DNA from: Nocardia arizonensis
GTDB taxonomy: Bacteria > Actinomycetota > Actinomycetes > Mycobacteriales > Mycobacteriaceae
Reading direction: 5' to 3'
Assembly: GCF_001310275.1 (NCBI RefSeq)
Contig: NZ_LGYZ01000011.1
Span: 53,964-117,963, forward strand
Length of the DNA stretch: 64,000 nt
Numbering within the stretch: the stretch's first letter is position 1; every line of letters begins with the position of its first letter. Of this stretch, positions 38,930-47,194 are shown piece by piece. Below the pieces are notes generated by a model, which worked only from the letters and a program-made list of their open reading frames with translations, was not told where the DNA came from and did not search any database. A program made the translations under genes and the position numbers.

Positions 38930-39134
38930 CCCGGATCTCCTTCGCTCGGATCCGCCGTATTGACATCGGCCAGTCTCAGCCGGGCGGACATCGCGCGCGG
39001 GTGCGATAGGCAACGCCGATCGCGCGAATCGAGAGGGTCGACCGCGAACGCGGAGAGGGTCGAGATCGGTGACTGTGTGGTCGCTACGTGCACCCGGGTA
39101 CGCCCGGACTCCAGAGATTGAGGTAATACCTGAT

Positions 39135-39845
39135 ATGAAGGTCAAGCTGACCGCAACCGCCGCGTTACTGATCGCGGCACTCGGCATCGCCGCCGGTAGC
39201 GCGACCGCCGCGCCGGAGGCCGAAAGCGTCAATTTCACGGCGCAGGCCACCGACAGCCAGACCCTGATCACGACCGACTCGGGCTCGATGGATGTCGAGA
39301 ACGGCGTGTTCAAGATCAAGGCCGCCAATGGCACCACCGTCGCGGGCACGGAACTGAAGTTCCGTCTCGACGACTTCGAGTTCCCGATCGCCGCCGACAT
39401 CGAGGGCCGCAACGCGACCCTGACCCCGCAGCTCGCGGTGGAGAAGGCGACCTACAAGCCCGTCGCCCTGCCCTACGAGGATCAGGCGCCGTGGAAGACC
39501 GACTACGAGCGTGAGCAGGCCGCTTGGAGCCGTCTGACCTCGACCATCGCCATGGGCGCCGCCATCGGCACCCTGGTCGGCGGTCTGTCCGGCGGCGCGG
39601 TGGGCTGCGTGCTCGGCGGTATCGCGGGCGCGACCGTCGCCTCCGCGACCATCGCGGGTCTGTTCGGTCCGTTCATTCCGGCTGCGGCGCTGGGCTGCCT
39701 CGGCGGCATCATCGCCGTCGGTGCGCTCGGCACCATCGCCGGCCAGATCCTGGTGACCGCCCCGGTGGCCATCGCGGCGGCGATCCAGTACTTCACCACC
39801 ATCAACCAGCCTGCCCCGAAGCCGGCGCCCGCGCCCGCGAAGTAA
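39135..39845 (+). CDS. Secreted protein with Gly/Ala-rich hydrophobic C-terminal domain
   Basis: This 236-aa protein has a signal peptide (KLTATAALLIAALGIAAGSATA) split as a basic start and a long hydrophobic core ending in AxA. The N-terminal mature part is strand-rich (ESVNFTAQATDSQT, VFKIKAANGTTVAGTELKF). The C-terminal half (about 135-220) is glycine/alanine-rich and hydrophobic with GxxxG-like spacing (MGAAIGTLVGGLSGGAVG, GGIAGATVAS), ending in a PAPKPAPAPAK tail. I recall similar proteins as a Nocardia-enriched family of unknown function. It could insert into membranes or assemble through the glycine-rich helices. A perfect terminator follows. Confidence 0.7.
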   Translation: MKVKLTATAALLIAALGIAAGSATAAPEAESVNFTAQATDSQTLITTDSGSMDVENGVFKIKAANGTTVAGTELKFRLDDFEFPIAADIEGRNATLTPQLAVEKATYKPVALPYEDQAPWKTDYEREQAAWSRLTSTIAMGAAIGTLVGGLSGGAVGCVLGGIAGATVASATIAGLFGPFIPAAALGCLGGIIAVGALGTIAGQILVTAPVAIAAAIQYFTTINQPAPKPAPAPAK

Positions 39846-39879
39846 TCCCGACCGGTATAACCGCATAGCGGATTACAGA

Positions 39880-39915
39880 GAACCCCGCCCCGAATCAATC
39901 CTCGGGGCGGGGTTC
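39880..39915 (+). terminator. Terminator after the secreted-protein gene
   Basis: The 14-bp arms at 39880-39893 and 39902-39915 pair perfectly around an 8-nt loop. It lies between the convergent secreted-protein and esterase genes and could serve both. Confidence 0.88.
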
Positions 39916-39936
39916 GGCTCGTCCGGCCGACCATGA

Positions 39937-40959
39937 TCAGGCCGTCCGAGCCCGCTCGGACGGTGCGACGATATCGCGCACGAATCGCGCCACCCTACCG
40001 AGAGCGGCTCGGCCCTCGGGCAGATTCGGCGCGATGGCGGTGAACGCGTGCACCTGTCCGCGCCACAGCTCCACCGAATTCGGCACGCCCGCGGCGGTCA
40101 GGCGGGCCGCCATCAACTCGCAGTCGAAGCGCAGCACCTCCTCCTCGGCGGCGATGAGCAGCACCGGGGGCAGTCCGGCCAGCGCGCCGTTGACCGGGGA
40201 CAGCATCGGATCTATCACGCCGTCTACCTCCGCGCCGAGCCGCGCGACCTCGCGCAACGCCGTCAGCGGGATATACGGATCGCGATCGACGAATTCGTAC
40301 CCCTGTTTGGCGACACAGTCCAGATCGAGCAGTGGGCTGAGTCCGATCAGTCCGGCCGGGATCGGCAGACTCGATTCGACCGCCGCCAACGCGGTGGCGA
40401 AGGCCAGGTATCCGCCCGCGGAATCGCCCGCGAAAACCACGCGCGCCGGGTCGGCGCCGCGCGAGAGCAGCCAGCGGTAGGCGGCGAGACAGTCCTCGAC
40501 CGACTGCGCGATCGTCCGCCGCGGCAGCTGCCGGTATTCGACGTTCACCACCGCGAGTCCGGTGCGCCGGGCCAGACTGGCCGCGACCGGCCGGTGCGTC
40601 TCCAGTCCGCACAGCGCGAATCCGCCGCCGTGCATGTAGAGGACCGCGCCGTGCCGCAGCGCGCGACCGGCCCCCGCTGGGCGGATGATCTCCAAGCGGA
40701 AACCACCCATGCTCACCTGCTCACGGTCGATGCCGCGGGGGCGCGGGCGCAACCTCGCGAGGGTGTCGACGGCGAAGGCGCCGATCGGAATGGTGGTCCG
40801 CGTGATCGGGGCGACGCGGAGTAACGGGCGCACCAGACCTCGGCACGTCGCCAGCAGTAGGCGCGATGACAGGCTCGGGCCGTGCGGATTCATCACCGCG
40901 GGCCCGCCGAACGTGTATTCGCCGAGCGCGGGCTGGCTGATTTCGGGTTCGCTGGTCAT
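39937..40959 (-). CDS. Alpha/beta hydrolase, hormone-sensitive-lipase type esterase
   Basis: This 340-aa enzyme has the HSL-family oxyanion motif YMHGGGFALC near residue 108 and the nucleophile elbow FAGDSAGGY near residue 178, followed by the catalytic Asp region (a LIAAEEEVLR-like stretch) and a late VHAFTAI His. Such enzymes hydrolyse short- to medium-chain esters. ATG 40959 is used, with GAGG about 12 nt upstream; a frame extending to 41043 exists. It is divergent from rmlA; the 235-nt gap shows no clear operator. Confidence 0.85.
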   Translation of the reverse strand: MTSEPEISQPALGEYTFGGPAVMNPHGPSLSSRLLLATCRGLVRPLLRVAPITRTTIPIGAFAVDTLARLRPRPRGIDREQVSMGGFRLEIIRPAGAGRALRHGAVLYMHGGGFALCGLETHRPVAASLARRTGLAVVNVEYRQLPRRTIAQSVEDCLAAYRWLLSRGADPARVVFAGDSAGGYLAFATALAAVESSLPIPAGLIGLSPLLDLDCVAKQGYEFVDRDPYIPLTALREVARLGAEVDGVIDPMLSPVNGALAGLPPVLLIAAEEEVLRFDCELMAARLTAAGVPNSVELWRGQVHAFTAIAPNLPEGRAALGRVARFVRDIVAPSERARTA

Positions 40960-41181
40960 GCGCACCAACCTCATCCAGGCAAGCCGCATCGAACCGGCCA
41001 TTGCCCGGGGCGATGTCGGCATTGACATCTCATACAACGTCACTTCGTACGCCGTCTATCCAGCAGACCACGTGATAGTGACCTATGCAACAGAATCGTC
41101 CGAACACGCGACGCGCGTAACCGTCGTGATGATTTCGTAGGCGAGTCGGAACCTGACCGATTCCGGTCCCGGCTCGTACGG

Positions 41182-41187
41182 CAGACT
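41182..41187 (+). promoter_or_regulatory. Possible -10 hexamer of rmlA
   Basis: CAGACT, one base off the TANNNT pattern, ends 7 nt before the rmlA ATG. A leaderless transcript is possible. Confidence 0.3.
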
Positions 41188-41194
41188 CCAGGGC

Positions 41195-42067
41195 ATGCGC
41201 GGAATCATCTTGGCGGGCGGCACCGGATCGCGGCTGCACCCGATCACGCGCGGGGTGAGCAAACAGCTGGTCCCGGTATACGACAAACCGATGGTCTACT
41301 ACCCCCTTTCCACCCTCATGCTGGCCGGGATCAGAGACATCCTCGTGATCACCACGCCCGAGGACGCCGCGGCCTTCTCCCGCCTGCTCGGCGACGGCGC
41401 ACAGTTCGGCGTCAGCATCACCTACGTGGTCCAGCCCGAACCCGACGGCCTCGCCCGCGCTTTCGTCCTCGGCGCCGATCACATCGGCGGCGAATGCGCG
41501 GCACTGGTCCTCGGCGACAATATCTTCCACGGACCCGGACTCGGCACAAGCCTGAACCGCTTCGATGGACTCGACGGCGGCGCGGTATTCGCCTACTGGG
41601 TCTCCGATCCCACGGCCTACGGCGTGGTCGAATTCACCGACGGCCGCGCGGTGTCGATCGAGGAGAAGCCGAAGAAGCCGCGCTCCAACTACGCCATCCC
41701 GGGTCTGTACTTCTACGACAACGATGTCGTCGAGATCGCGCGCGGCCTGCGGCCCTCCGCGCGCGGCGAATACGAGATCACCGATATCAACCGTGCCTAT
41801 CTGGCACAAGATCGGCTGCGGGTGGACGTGCTGGCCCGCGGCACCGCCTGGCTCGACACCGGCACCTTCGATTCGTTGCTCGACGCCGCCAACTACGTGC
41901 GCACCATCGAGGAGCGCCAGGGTCTGAAGATCGCCGTACCGGAGGAGGTGGCCTGGCGGATGGGGTATATCGACGACGACGATCTGCGCGCCCGCGCGGA
42001 ACCGCTGGTGCGCTCGGGATACGGCAGGTACCTGCTCGACCTGCTCGAGCGCGGACGGGATTGGTGA
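41195..42067 (+). CDS. rmlA: Glucose-1-phosphate thymidylyltransferase
   Basis: This 290-aa enzyme makes dTDP-glucose, the first step of dTDP-rhamnose synthesis. The nucleotidyltransferase signature [20 protein letters not shown] opens the protein, followed by [22 protein letters not shown] near residue 110 and the [12 protein letters not shown] region near residue 155. In mycolata, rhamnose links peptidoglycan to arabinogalactan, so this fits a cell-wall role. rmlC follows after 2 nt; rmlB and rmlD are not in the window. Confidence 0.95.
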   Translation: MRGIILAGGTGSRLHPITRGVSKQLVPVYDKPMVYYPLSTLMLAGIRDILVITTPEDAAAFSRLLGDGAQFGVSITYVVQPEPDGLARAFVLGADHIGGECAALVLGDNIFHGPGLGTSLNRFDGLDGGAVFAYWVSDPTAYGVVEFTDGRAVSIEEKPKKPRSNYAIPGLYFYDNDVVEIARGLRPSARGEYEITDINRAYLAQDRLRVDVLARGTAWLDTGTFDSLLDAANYVRTIEERQGLKIAVPEEVAWRMGYIDDDDLRARAEPLVRSGYGRYLLDLLERGRDW

Positions 42068-42069
42068 GC

Positions 42070-42639
42070 ATGGAGATTCGCGAACTCGCGGTGCCGGGCG
42101 CGTGGGTGGTGACCCCGCGGGTCTTCCGCGACGAGCGCGGCTGCTTCGCGGAATCGTTCAAGGCATCGGAATTCGAGAAGGCCACCGGCAGGCCGTTCGA
42201 GCTGTGCCAGGTCAACCTTTCGGTGTCCGCGGCGGGCGTGCTGCGCGGCATCCACTACACCGAGGACCCGCCCGGCCAGGCGAAATACGTGACGTGTGTG
42301 CGCGGCGCGTTCCTCGATGTGGTGGTGGATCTGCGTCCGGGATCGCCGAGCTTCAGGCGCTGGGACAGCGTGCTGCTCGACGATGTCGCGCGCCGGTCGG
42401 TATTCCTGTCCGAGGGGCTCGGCCACGCGATCCTGTCGCTGGAGGACGAATCCACCGTCACGTACCTGTGCTCGCTGGAGTACAGCCCCGAATTCGACCG
42501 CGAGGTCGACGCGTTCGATCCCGAATTGGCCATCGACTGGCCGACCGTCGGACGCGACGGCGCACCGCTGACCTATCTGCGCTCGCCCAAGGACACCGCG
42601 GCTCCGCCGCTGACACGAACACCGCGGCCCCGCCGCTGA
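42070..42639 (+). CDS. rmlC: dTDP-4-dehydrorhamnose 3,5-epimerase with altered C-terminus
   Basis: This 189-aa cupin epimerises dTDP-4-keto-6-deoxyglucose. As recalled, the M. tuberculosis catalytic residues His62, Tyr132 and Asp171 correspond here to H62 (GIHYTED), Y132 (TYLCSLEY) and D175 (SPKDTAAP), so the core is complete. After D175 only about 14 residues follow, a TRTPRPRR tail, where the M. tuberculosis protein continues for about 30. The shortened tail is encoded by 26-bp tandem repeats (42598-42675) that run through the stop codon and shift frame. Whether the enzyme folds normally is open. The start is ATG 42070; GTG 42064 is possible. Confidence 0.85.
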   Translation: MEIRELAVPGAWVVTPRVFRDERGCFAESFKASEFEKATGRPFELCQVNLSVSAAGVLRGIHYTEDPPGQAKYVTCVRGAFLDVVVDLRPGSPSFRRWDSVLLDDVARRSVFLSEGLGHAILSLEDESTVTYLCSLEYSPEFDREVDAFDPELAIDWPTVGRDGAPLTYLRSPKDTAAPPLTRTPRPRR

Positions 42640-42675
42640 CACGGACACCCCGGCCCCGCCGCTGACACGCGCGCC
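42598..42675. repeat. Three 26-bp tandem repeats over the rmlC end
   Basis: Units lie at 42598-42623, 42624-42649 and 42650-42675 and differ by a few bases. As 26 is not a multiple of 3, each copy shifts the reading frame; the rmlC TGA (42637-42639) lies in copy two. Confidence 0.85.
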
Positions 42676-42683
42676 CACGCGGA

Positions 42684-42714
42684 CGGATGCCACGCCGTTC
42701 GGGCGTGGCATCCG
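42684..42714. terminator. Bidirectional terminator between rmlC and MFS gene
   Basis: The 13-bp arms 42684-42696 and 42702-42714 pair perfectly around GTTCG. It lies between convergent genes. Confidence 0.85.
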
Positions 42715-42727
42715 CGTCTGGGCCGGG

Positions 42728-44194
42728 TCAGCCGACGAGTTGGAGTTCGGGCTCGGTCTTGTCGTCCTCCCGCCGTCGGATACGCGGCGCGAAGGCGAGC
42801 AGCGCGATGAGCGCGCCGACGATGGCGACGCCCGCCACGAATTCCAGCCCGGGCCGGAAAGTGTCGAGTATGGCCGCCGGTGAACCGTCGCCGGCCGTCC
42901 GCGAGGTCACGATCGCGGTCGTCACCGCGAGGACGACGGCCGCGCCGACCTGCATGGAGGTCTGGAGCACACCGGCCGCCAGACCCTGTTCGTCGTCATC
43001 GATGCCGTTGGTGGCCTGGATGTTGATGGCCGGGAAGCCGACCCATCCGATGCCGATGAGCAGGATCGCGGGCAGCAGCATCGCCAGGTACGACGGTGCG
43101 GTGTCCAACCGCAGGAACAGCAGGTAGCCGACGGCCATCACCGACAGGGTGACCCCGATGATCGGGCCGGTGCCGAAGCGGTCGACGAGCCGATCGGAGA
43201 AGAAGGCCGATCCGACGACCAGCACACCGACCGGCAGCAGCGCCATGGCCAGCTTCAGCGGCGACCAGCCGAGTGCGTCCTGTAGGTAGATGGTCACGAT
43301 GAACTGCCAGCTGAAATAGGAGCCCGCCACCGCGACGATGGCCAGTGCGGCGCGCACCAGGGTCGTCTTGCGCAGGATGCCGAGTCGGACCAGCGGATAC
43401 CTGACCCGCTTCTCCACCGCGACGAACGCGGCGAGCAGCGCGGCGGTGACCAGGAAGGACACGATCGTGCGGACGGAGGTCCAGCCCGCCTCGGGTGCGC
43501 TGACCACCGTGTAGACCAGCAGCAACATGCCCGCGGTCGACAGCAGCGCGCCGAACAGGTCGTGACCGCCCTCTTCCACGCCCTCGTCCTTGGGCACCAG
43601 CGCATAGGCCGCGACCAGCGCCGCGAGGGCGATGGGGACCGGGAGCAGGAAGGTCCAGCGCCAGCCGACGCCGGTCATGAGGCCGCCGAACAGCAGGCCC
43701 ATGGAGTAGCCGCCCGCGCCGAACACGGTGTAGATGGACAGCGCCTTGTTGCGCGCGGGCCCTTCGGCGAAGTTGGTGGTGATGATCGACAGGCCGGTGG
43801 GCGCGGTGAACGCGGCGGCCAGACCCTTGACGAACCGGGTGAGGATGAGCAGCGGTCCCGAGCTGACCAGGCCGCCGAGCAGGGAGGCGACGGCGAAGAC
43901 GGCCAGGGCGATGAGGAAGACCCGGCGGCGGCCGAGCAGGTCGGCGGTCCGTCCGCCGAGCAGCAGCAGGCCGCCGTAGCCGAGGACATAGCCGCTGACC
44001 AGCCATTGCAGGGTGGAGGTCGACAGGTCGAGTTCGGCGCCGATGGACGGGAGGGCGACTCCGATCATCGAGACGTCGAGTCCGTCGAGGAACAGCACGA
44101 TGCAGAGGGTGATCAGCATGCCCCAGAGCCGGACGGACCAAGCGGTGGGATCGGTCGCCGTCGAGGCGGCCGAGAGGGGTGCCGGTGAAGTCAT
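42728..44194 (-). CDS. DHA2-type MFS multidrug transporter (14 TMS)
   Basis: This 488-aa protein is a drug:proton antiporter of the EmrB/QacA group. It has about 14 helices, the TMS1-linked signature LDGLDVSMIGVALPSI with a conserved Asp and the loop motif GGRTADLLGRRRVF. Near the end VTSRTAGDGS and an acidic C-tail follow. The substrate is unknown. ATG 44194 is 7 nt after the minus-strand -10 TAATGT; a longer frame reaches into the operator. It is divergent from the marR gene, and the shared intergenic palindromes make it the likely target of that regulator. Confidence 0.88.
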   Translation of the reverse strand: MTSPAPLSAASTATDPTAWSVRLWGMLITLCIVLFLDGLDVSMIGVALPSIGAELDLSTSTLQWLVSGYVLGYGGLLLLGGRTADLLGRRRVFLIALAVFAVASLLGGLVSSGPLLILTRFVKGLAAAFTAPTGLSIITTNFAEGPARNKALSIYTVFGAGGYSMGLLFGGLMTGVGWRWTFLLPVPIALAALVAAYALVPKDEGVEEGGHDLFGALLSTAGMLLLVYTVVSAPEAGWTSVRTIVSFLVTAALLAAFVAVEKRVRYPLVRLGILRKTTLVRAALAIVAVAGSYFSWQFIVTIYLQDALGWSPLKLAMALLPVGVLVVGSAFFSDRLVDRFGTGPIIGVTLSVMAVGYLLFLRLDTAPSYLAMLLPAILLIGIGWVGFPAINIQATNGIDDDEQGLAAGVLQTSMQVGAAVVLAVTTAIVTSRTAGDGSPAAILDTFRPGLEFVAGVAIVGALIALLAFAPRIRRREDDKTEPELQLVG

Positions 44195-44201
44195 GCGGAG
44201 G

Positions 44202-44207
44202 ACATTA
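44202..44207 (-). promoter_or_regulatory. -10 hexamer of the DHA2 gene, leaderless
   Basis: On the minus strand TAATGT ends 7 nt before the ATG at 44194. It abuts the near-repeat operator at 44209. Confidence 0.5.
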
Positions 44208-44208
44208 C

Positions 44209-44250
44209 ATGCGTGCACATTAGATTCCAACACATTAAATGCATTTGCAT
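44209..44250. promoter_or_regulatory. Two MarR-type operator candidates
   Basis: ATGCATTTGCAT at 44239-44250 is a perfect ATGCA-TT-TGCAT palindrome. A related, imperfect copy, ATGCGTGCACAT, is at 44209-44220, 30 bp away. They lie between the two divergent -10 hexamers. Confidence 0.6.
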
Positions 44251-44267
44251 GTATAGGATCGAGCGAC

Positions 44268-44273
44268 TAGGAT
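44268..44273 (+). promoter_or_regulatory. -10 hexamer of marR, leaderless
   Basis: TAGGAT ends 6 nt before the ATG at 44280. An identical hexamer is at 44254-44259 and may be an alternative. Confidence 0.45.
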
Positions 44274-44279
44274 GGCCCC

Positions 44280-44684
44280 ATGCCGAAGACGTCGACGCAG
44301 CCCGCTTGGCGCCCGGACGCGCCCACCGGGCTCGTCGGCGAATGGCGGCAACTGCTCGAACGGCATGCCACCGTGAGCTGCGCACTGGAGAAAGCGCTGC
44401 AACAGCACGACATCGGCCTCAGCGAATTCGAGACCCTCGACCGGCTGGTGGACGCGAACTGCGGCGACTACCGCATGAGTGATCTGGCTGGCGACATCCA
44501 CCTGAGCCAGAGCGCGCTCTCCCGCGCGGTGGCCCGCCTCGAACGCGACGGACTCGTCGAGCGCAGCATGTGCGCCGAGGACCGCCGCGCGGTCTTCGTC
44601 TGCCTCACCGAGAAGGGGCGGGCGCTACACGCGCGCGCGTTACCCACCCACCGGACGGTGCTGGCCGAGAATTGGGAGCGCTAG
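44280..44684 (+). CDS. MarR family transcriptional regulator
   Basis: This 134-aa winged-helix protein is a predicted autorepressor. The MarR core is SEFETLDRLVDA, the HTH region MSDLAGDIHLSQSALSRAVARL near residue 65 (split at the turn) and the wing VERSMCAEDRRAVFVCLTEKG. It is divergent from a DHA2 transporter, with operator-like palindromes in between, a common efflux-control layout. The Cys at position 97 in the wing (MCAEDRR) could sense oxidants, but this is speculative. Its stop overlaps the convergent XRE gene by 4 nt (CTAG). Confidence 0.88.
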   Translation: MPKTSTQPAWRPDAPTGLVGEWRQLLERHATVSCALEKALQQHDIGLSEFETLDRLVDANCGDYRMSDLAGDIHLSQSALSRAVARLERDGLVERSMCAEDRRAVFVCLTEKGRALHARALPTHRTVLAENWER

Positions 44685-45538
44685 TCGAGTACGGTCCTCG
44701 CGTCCACCGCGGCGGCCCTGATATCGGTGAACGCCTTGCGGTAGCGCTCGATCTCGGCCTCCTTGTCCAGGTACACCGGACCGGTGAACGCCTCGATGTA
44801 GACCACCGGCGGTTCCGTACGCTCCCCCGAGCGGCCCTCCGGGAACTCCAGCACGGTGAACCGGCCCGAGTCCATACCGGTGTGATAGCCGGATTCGGTG
44901 GGCACCACGAGAATTCGCACATTCGGCAGATCGCACATGCGCCGCAGATGGTCGCGCTGCGCGGCCGCGACCTCCGTGCCGCCGATACCGTGCCACAGCG
45001 CGGACTCGCCGATCACCGCGTCCAGGTGCAGCGGCGACTCCGAGCGGGTCAGCAGTTTCTGCCGCGCCGCCCGCAACTGCACCCGCCGATCGATCTCCGC
45101 GCTCGAGGCCTGCGGCCGCGCGCCCGCGTGCAGCGCCCGGCTGTACGCCTCGGTCTGCAAGAGGCCGGGAATCAGTCCGTCCTCGTAGGTGTACAGCCGC
45201 CGGGCCGCTTCCTCGAGTCCGATGTAGACATCGAAGCCCTCGGCGATCACATCGCTGTAGGCGGTCCACCAGCCGCGCGCCTTGGTCTCGCGGGCCAGTG
45301 CGGTCAGGGTGCCGACGAGATCGTTCGGCGCGCCGTAGACCTTGCACATGGCCTCGACGTCGAGGCTGCGCAGGGATGTCTGCCCGGTCTCGATGCGCCA
45401 GATCTTGGCTTCGGACCACTCCAACTGCTGTGCGGCCGCGCGCGTCGTCATCCTGGCGCGATTGCGCAATTCCCGCAGGTGGCGGCCGAGCTGCCGTCTC
45501 GGCATCGTCGAGCCCGTCGTTCCGTGCGGTAAAGCCAT
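44681..45538 (-). CDS. XRE-type regulator with DUF5753 domain
   Basis: This 285-aa protein has an N-terminal XRE-family helix-turn-helix (LGRHLRELRNRARMTTRAAA and the WSEAKIWRIETG helix) and a C-terminal DUF5753 domain (VYIGLEEAARRLYTYEDGLI, GLLQTEAYSRAL and LPNVRILVVPTESGYHTG). These proteins are abundant in actinobacteria, usually next to a small DUF397 gene, and can act in development or stress. None is beside this one. ATG 45538 with an upstream GAGGGGGAAG is chosen over an extended frame. It converges with marR, sharing CTAG at the stops. Confidence 0.85.
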   Translation of the reverse strand: MALPHGTTGSTMPRRQLGRHLRELRNRARMTTRAAAQQLEWSEAKIWRIETGQTSLRSLDVEAMCKVYGAPNDLVGTLTALARETKARGWWTAYSDVIAEGFDVYIGLEEAARRLYTYEDGLIPGLLQTEAYSRALHAGARPQASSAEIDRRVQLRAARQKLLTRSESPLHLDAVIGESALWHGIGGTEVAAAQRDHLRRMCDLPNVRILVVPTESGYHTGMDSGRFTVLEFPEGRSGERTEPPVVYIEAFTGPVYLDKEAEIERYRKAFTDIRAAAVDARTVLD

Positions 45539-45790
45539 GCTTCCCCCTCGCGCCATGCGTCGATTCGACCCGGCGCTCCTCCAGACCCCCGGCACGACGC
45601 TTCCAATCGGGCGCCCGCGACGAGCGGGCGGTGACCCGGACAGCATTGTTTCACAGTCGATCTGACATAGTGCCCACTCGGTGACTCAGGTAGGTCAGTG
45701 CCACACTCGAGCCAAATCAGTTAACAGAACGCAGTTTCCGTCAATTCTGTCGAGTTGTCCACTTGCGTGCCCCTCGGCCGACCGAGCCGA

Positions 45791-46354
45791 CTACTTGCGG
45801 GTACCGCGGCCGCGGAATCGCCAGAACTGCACGGCGCGCACGTCCTCGGAGAGCTGGTTCACCGGTTCGGCCACATCCGAGAGCGCCTGGAACAGGTCGT
45901 CGGCCAGGTCGCTGATGTGCTCGACCCGCGTCGCCAGACGCGAGGCGTTGACCAGGAACTCCAACATCAGGCGAACCGCCGCGGCGATGGTGAGGCCGAG
46001 CGGTATCGCGACCAGGGCCGCCAGCACCCCGAGCACCGCCGAGACCTGCCACATCAGCACCGTCAACGCGATCGGGACCGCGATGGCGAAGACGAGTCCG
46101 AGCATGTAGGCCAGCGGCAACAGGGTTCGGGTGACCGGGCGCCGGAACTGCACATCGAGCAGGCCGCGGGCGGCGCGCACCGCCCACTCCCGAAAGGCGC
46201 GCGGACTCGTGAAGGGTTCGGCGGGGCGGTCCTGCGCGTCCGTCTCCGCGGCGCCGTCACGTCGCGCCGATGCCCGCCACGCGATCCATCGTGACCCGGT
46301 CTCGTGTTCGGCCGCACCCGATTCCGTCACCGAGCCGCCGGTCTCATCGCTCAT
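45791..46354 (-). CDS. DUF4282-like membrane protein
   Basis: This 187-aa protein has a polar N-terminal 65 residues, then GLLDVQFRRPVTRTLLPLAYML, split here at the RPVT loop, and two hydrophobic helices ending in AAVRLMLEFLVNASRL. The layout resembles DUF4282 proteins, which have a short fixed domain and two membrane helices of unknown function. A coiled tail with HISDLADDLFQALSD follows. ATG 46354 has GGAAGGA upstream. It is divergent from the gene at 46545 across an AT-rich region, and a coupled role is possible but not shown. Confidence 0.65.
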   Translation of the reverse strand: MSDETGGSVTESGAAEHETGSRWIAWRASARRDGAAETDAQDRPAEPFTSPRAFREWAVRAARGLLDVQFRRPVTRTLLPLAYMLGLVFAIAVPIALTVLMWQVSAVLGVLAALVAIPLGLTIAAAVRLMLEFLVNASRLATRVEHISDLADDLFQALSDVAEPVNQLSEDVRAVQFWRFRGRGTRK

Positions 46355-46544
46355 GTCGTGATCCTTCCCGCAATTCGACGACGGACCAACCGGAACGACT
46401 TATCGGTAATAGCAATAGAACATTGAATGAGACGAAACATACAGTTCGAAATTTCTTTGGAAACACCCGTAACGCGGAGACCGGTGCGCGTCGATACCCC
46501 CCGTGAACGCAGACCCAAAGATCTACCGGGGAATGGAGAAAACA

Positions 46545-47036
46545 GTGCGCACCACGTTTCCGACTTCCGTCTCGGCGGCCGAGATGACCGCTGCAGCGCA
46601 GGACTACAGCCGGCGCGGGTGGACGGTCGCCGAAACGGCCAACGGACTCTGCCTGATCACCGATGGCGAGGTATCGGGTGTCGAGGTCAGCGGCAAGCTG
46701 GCAGGTGATGTGCGCCGATTCCTCCGCGCGAACAACCTCTCCGGCCCCGTGATCGAGATCCCCGGACCCGAGCGCCGCGAGATCCACCTGGTCACCGGCC
46801 TGCGCAAGGCCACGATGGCCTTGGAGGCGCTGCGCGAGGCGGGCGCCACCGTCTACACCGACGGCGACGGCATCGCCCTTCCGCCCACCCAGATCTCCGC
46901 CGCCGGCGCCGCGCAGTGGAGCGTCTCCCCGCAGCAGGCTCGCTGGCTGCCCCCGGTCGTCGCCATCGCCGCGGCCGTTCGTTCCGCGCGGTCCCGTCGC
47001 CGCACCGGCGAGACACTGACCAGCGTCGCCTGCTGA
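46545..47036 (+). CDS. Hypothetical 163-aa protein, paralogue of the gene at 14427
   Basis: I do not recognise a function. The protein has an N-terminal YSRRGWTVAETANGLCLITDG, a GDVRRFLRANNLSGPVIEI helix-strand unit, REIHLVTGLRK, then GATVYTDGDGIALPPTQ and a PPVVAIAAAVRSARS helix. Order and length match the gene at 14427, so the two are paralogues. GTG 46545 is chosen because GGAG lies 6 nt upstream; ATG 46533 and GTG 46503 are possible. Upstream is AT-rich DNA; the molybdopterin oxidoreductase follows 158 nt later on the same strand. Confidence 0.65.
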   Translation: MRTTFPTSVSAAEMTAAAQDYSRRGWTVAETANGLCLITDGEVSGVEVSGKLAGDVRRFLRANNLSGPVIEIPGPERREIHLVTGLRKATMALEALREAGATVYTDGDGIALPPTQISAAGAAQWSVSPQQARWLPPVVAIAAAVRSARSRRRTGETLTSVAC

Positions 47037-47194
47037 ACCGGCCCGAACACCGCCTGCTCGGCAGGCCGAAGCCGTCGCCCTCGACGTTTCGCGATCGGGC
47101 CTGCGTTCAGGGTCTGAACCGTCGAGTACCGCGACCGCCGGGCCGGTACCGGTCTGCCCCTTCCCGCATGACCCATCGCGCGCGATGATTGGGT

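Noticed and set aside
42598..42675. CRISPR-like array
   Set aside because: The units abut each other without spacers and overlap the rmlC stop, so they are tandem repeats.
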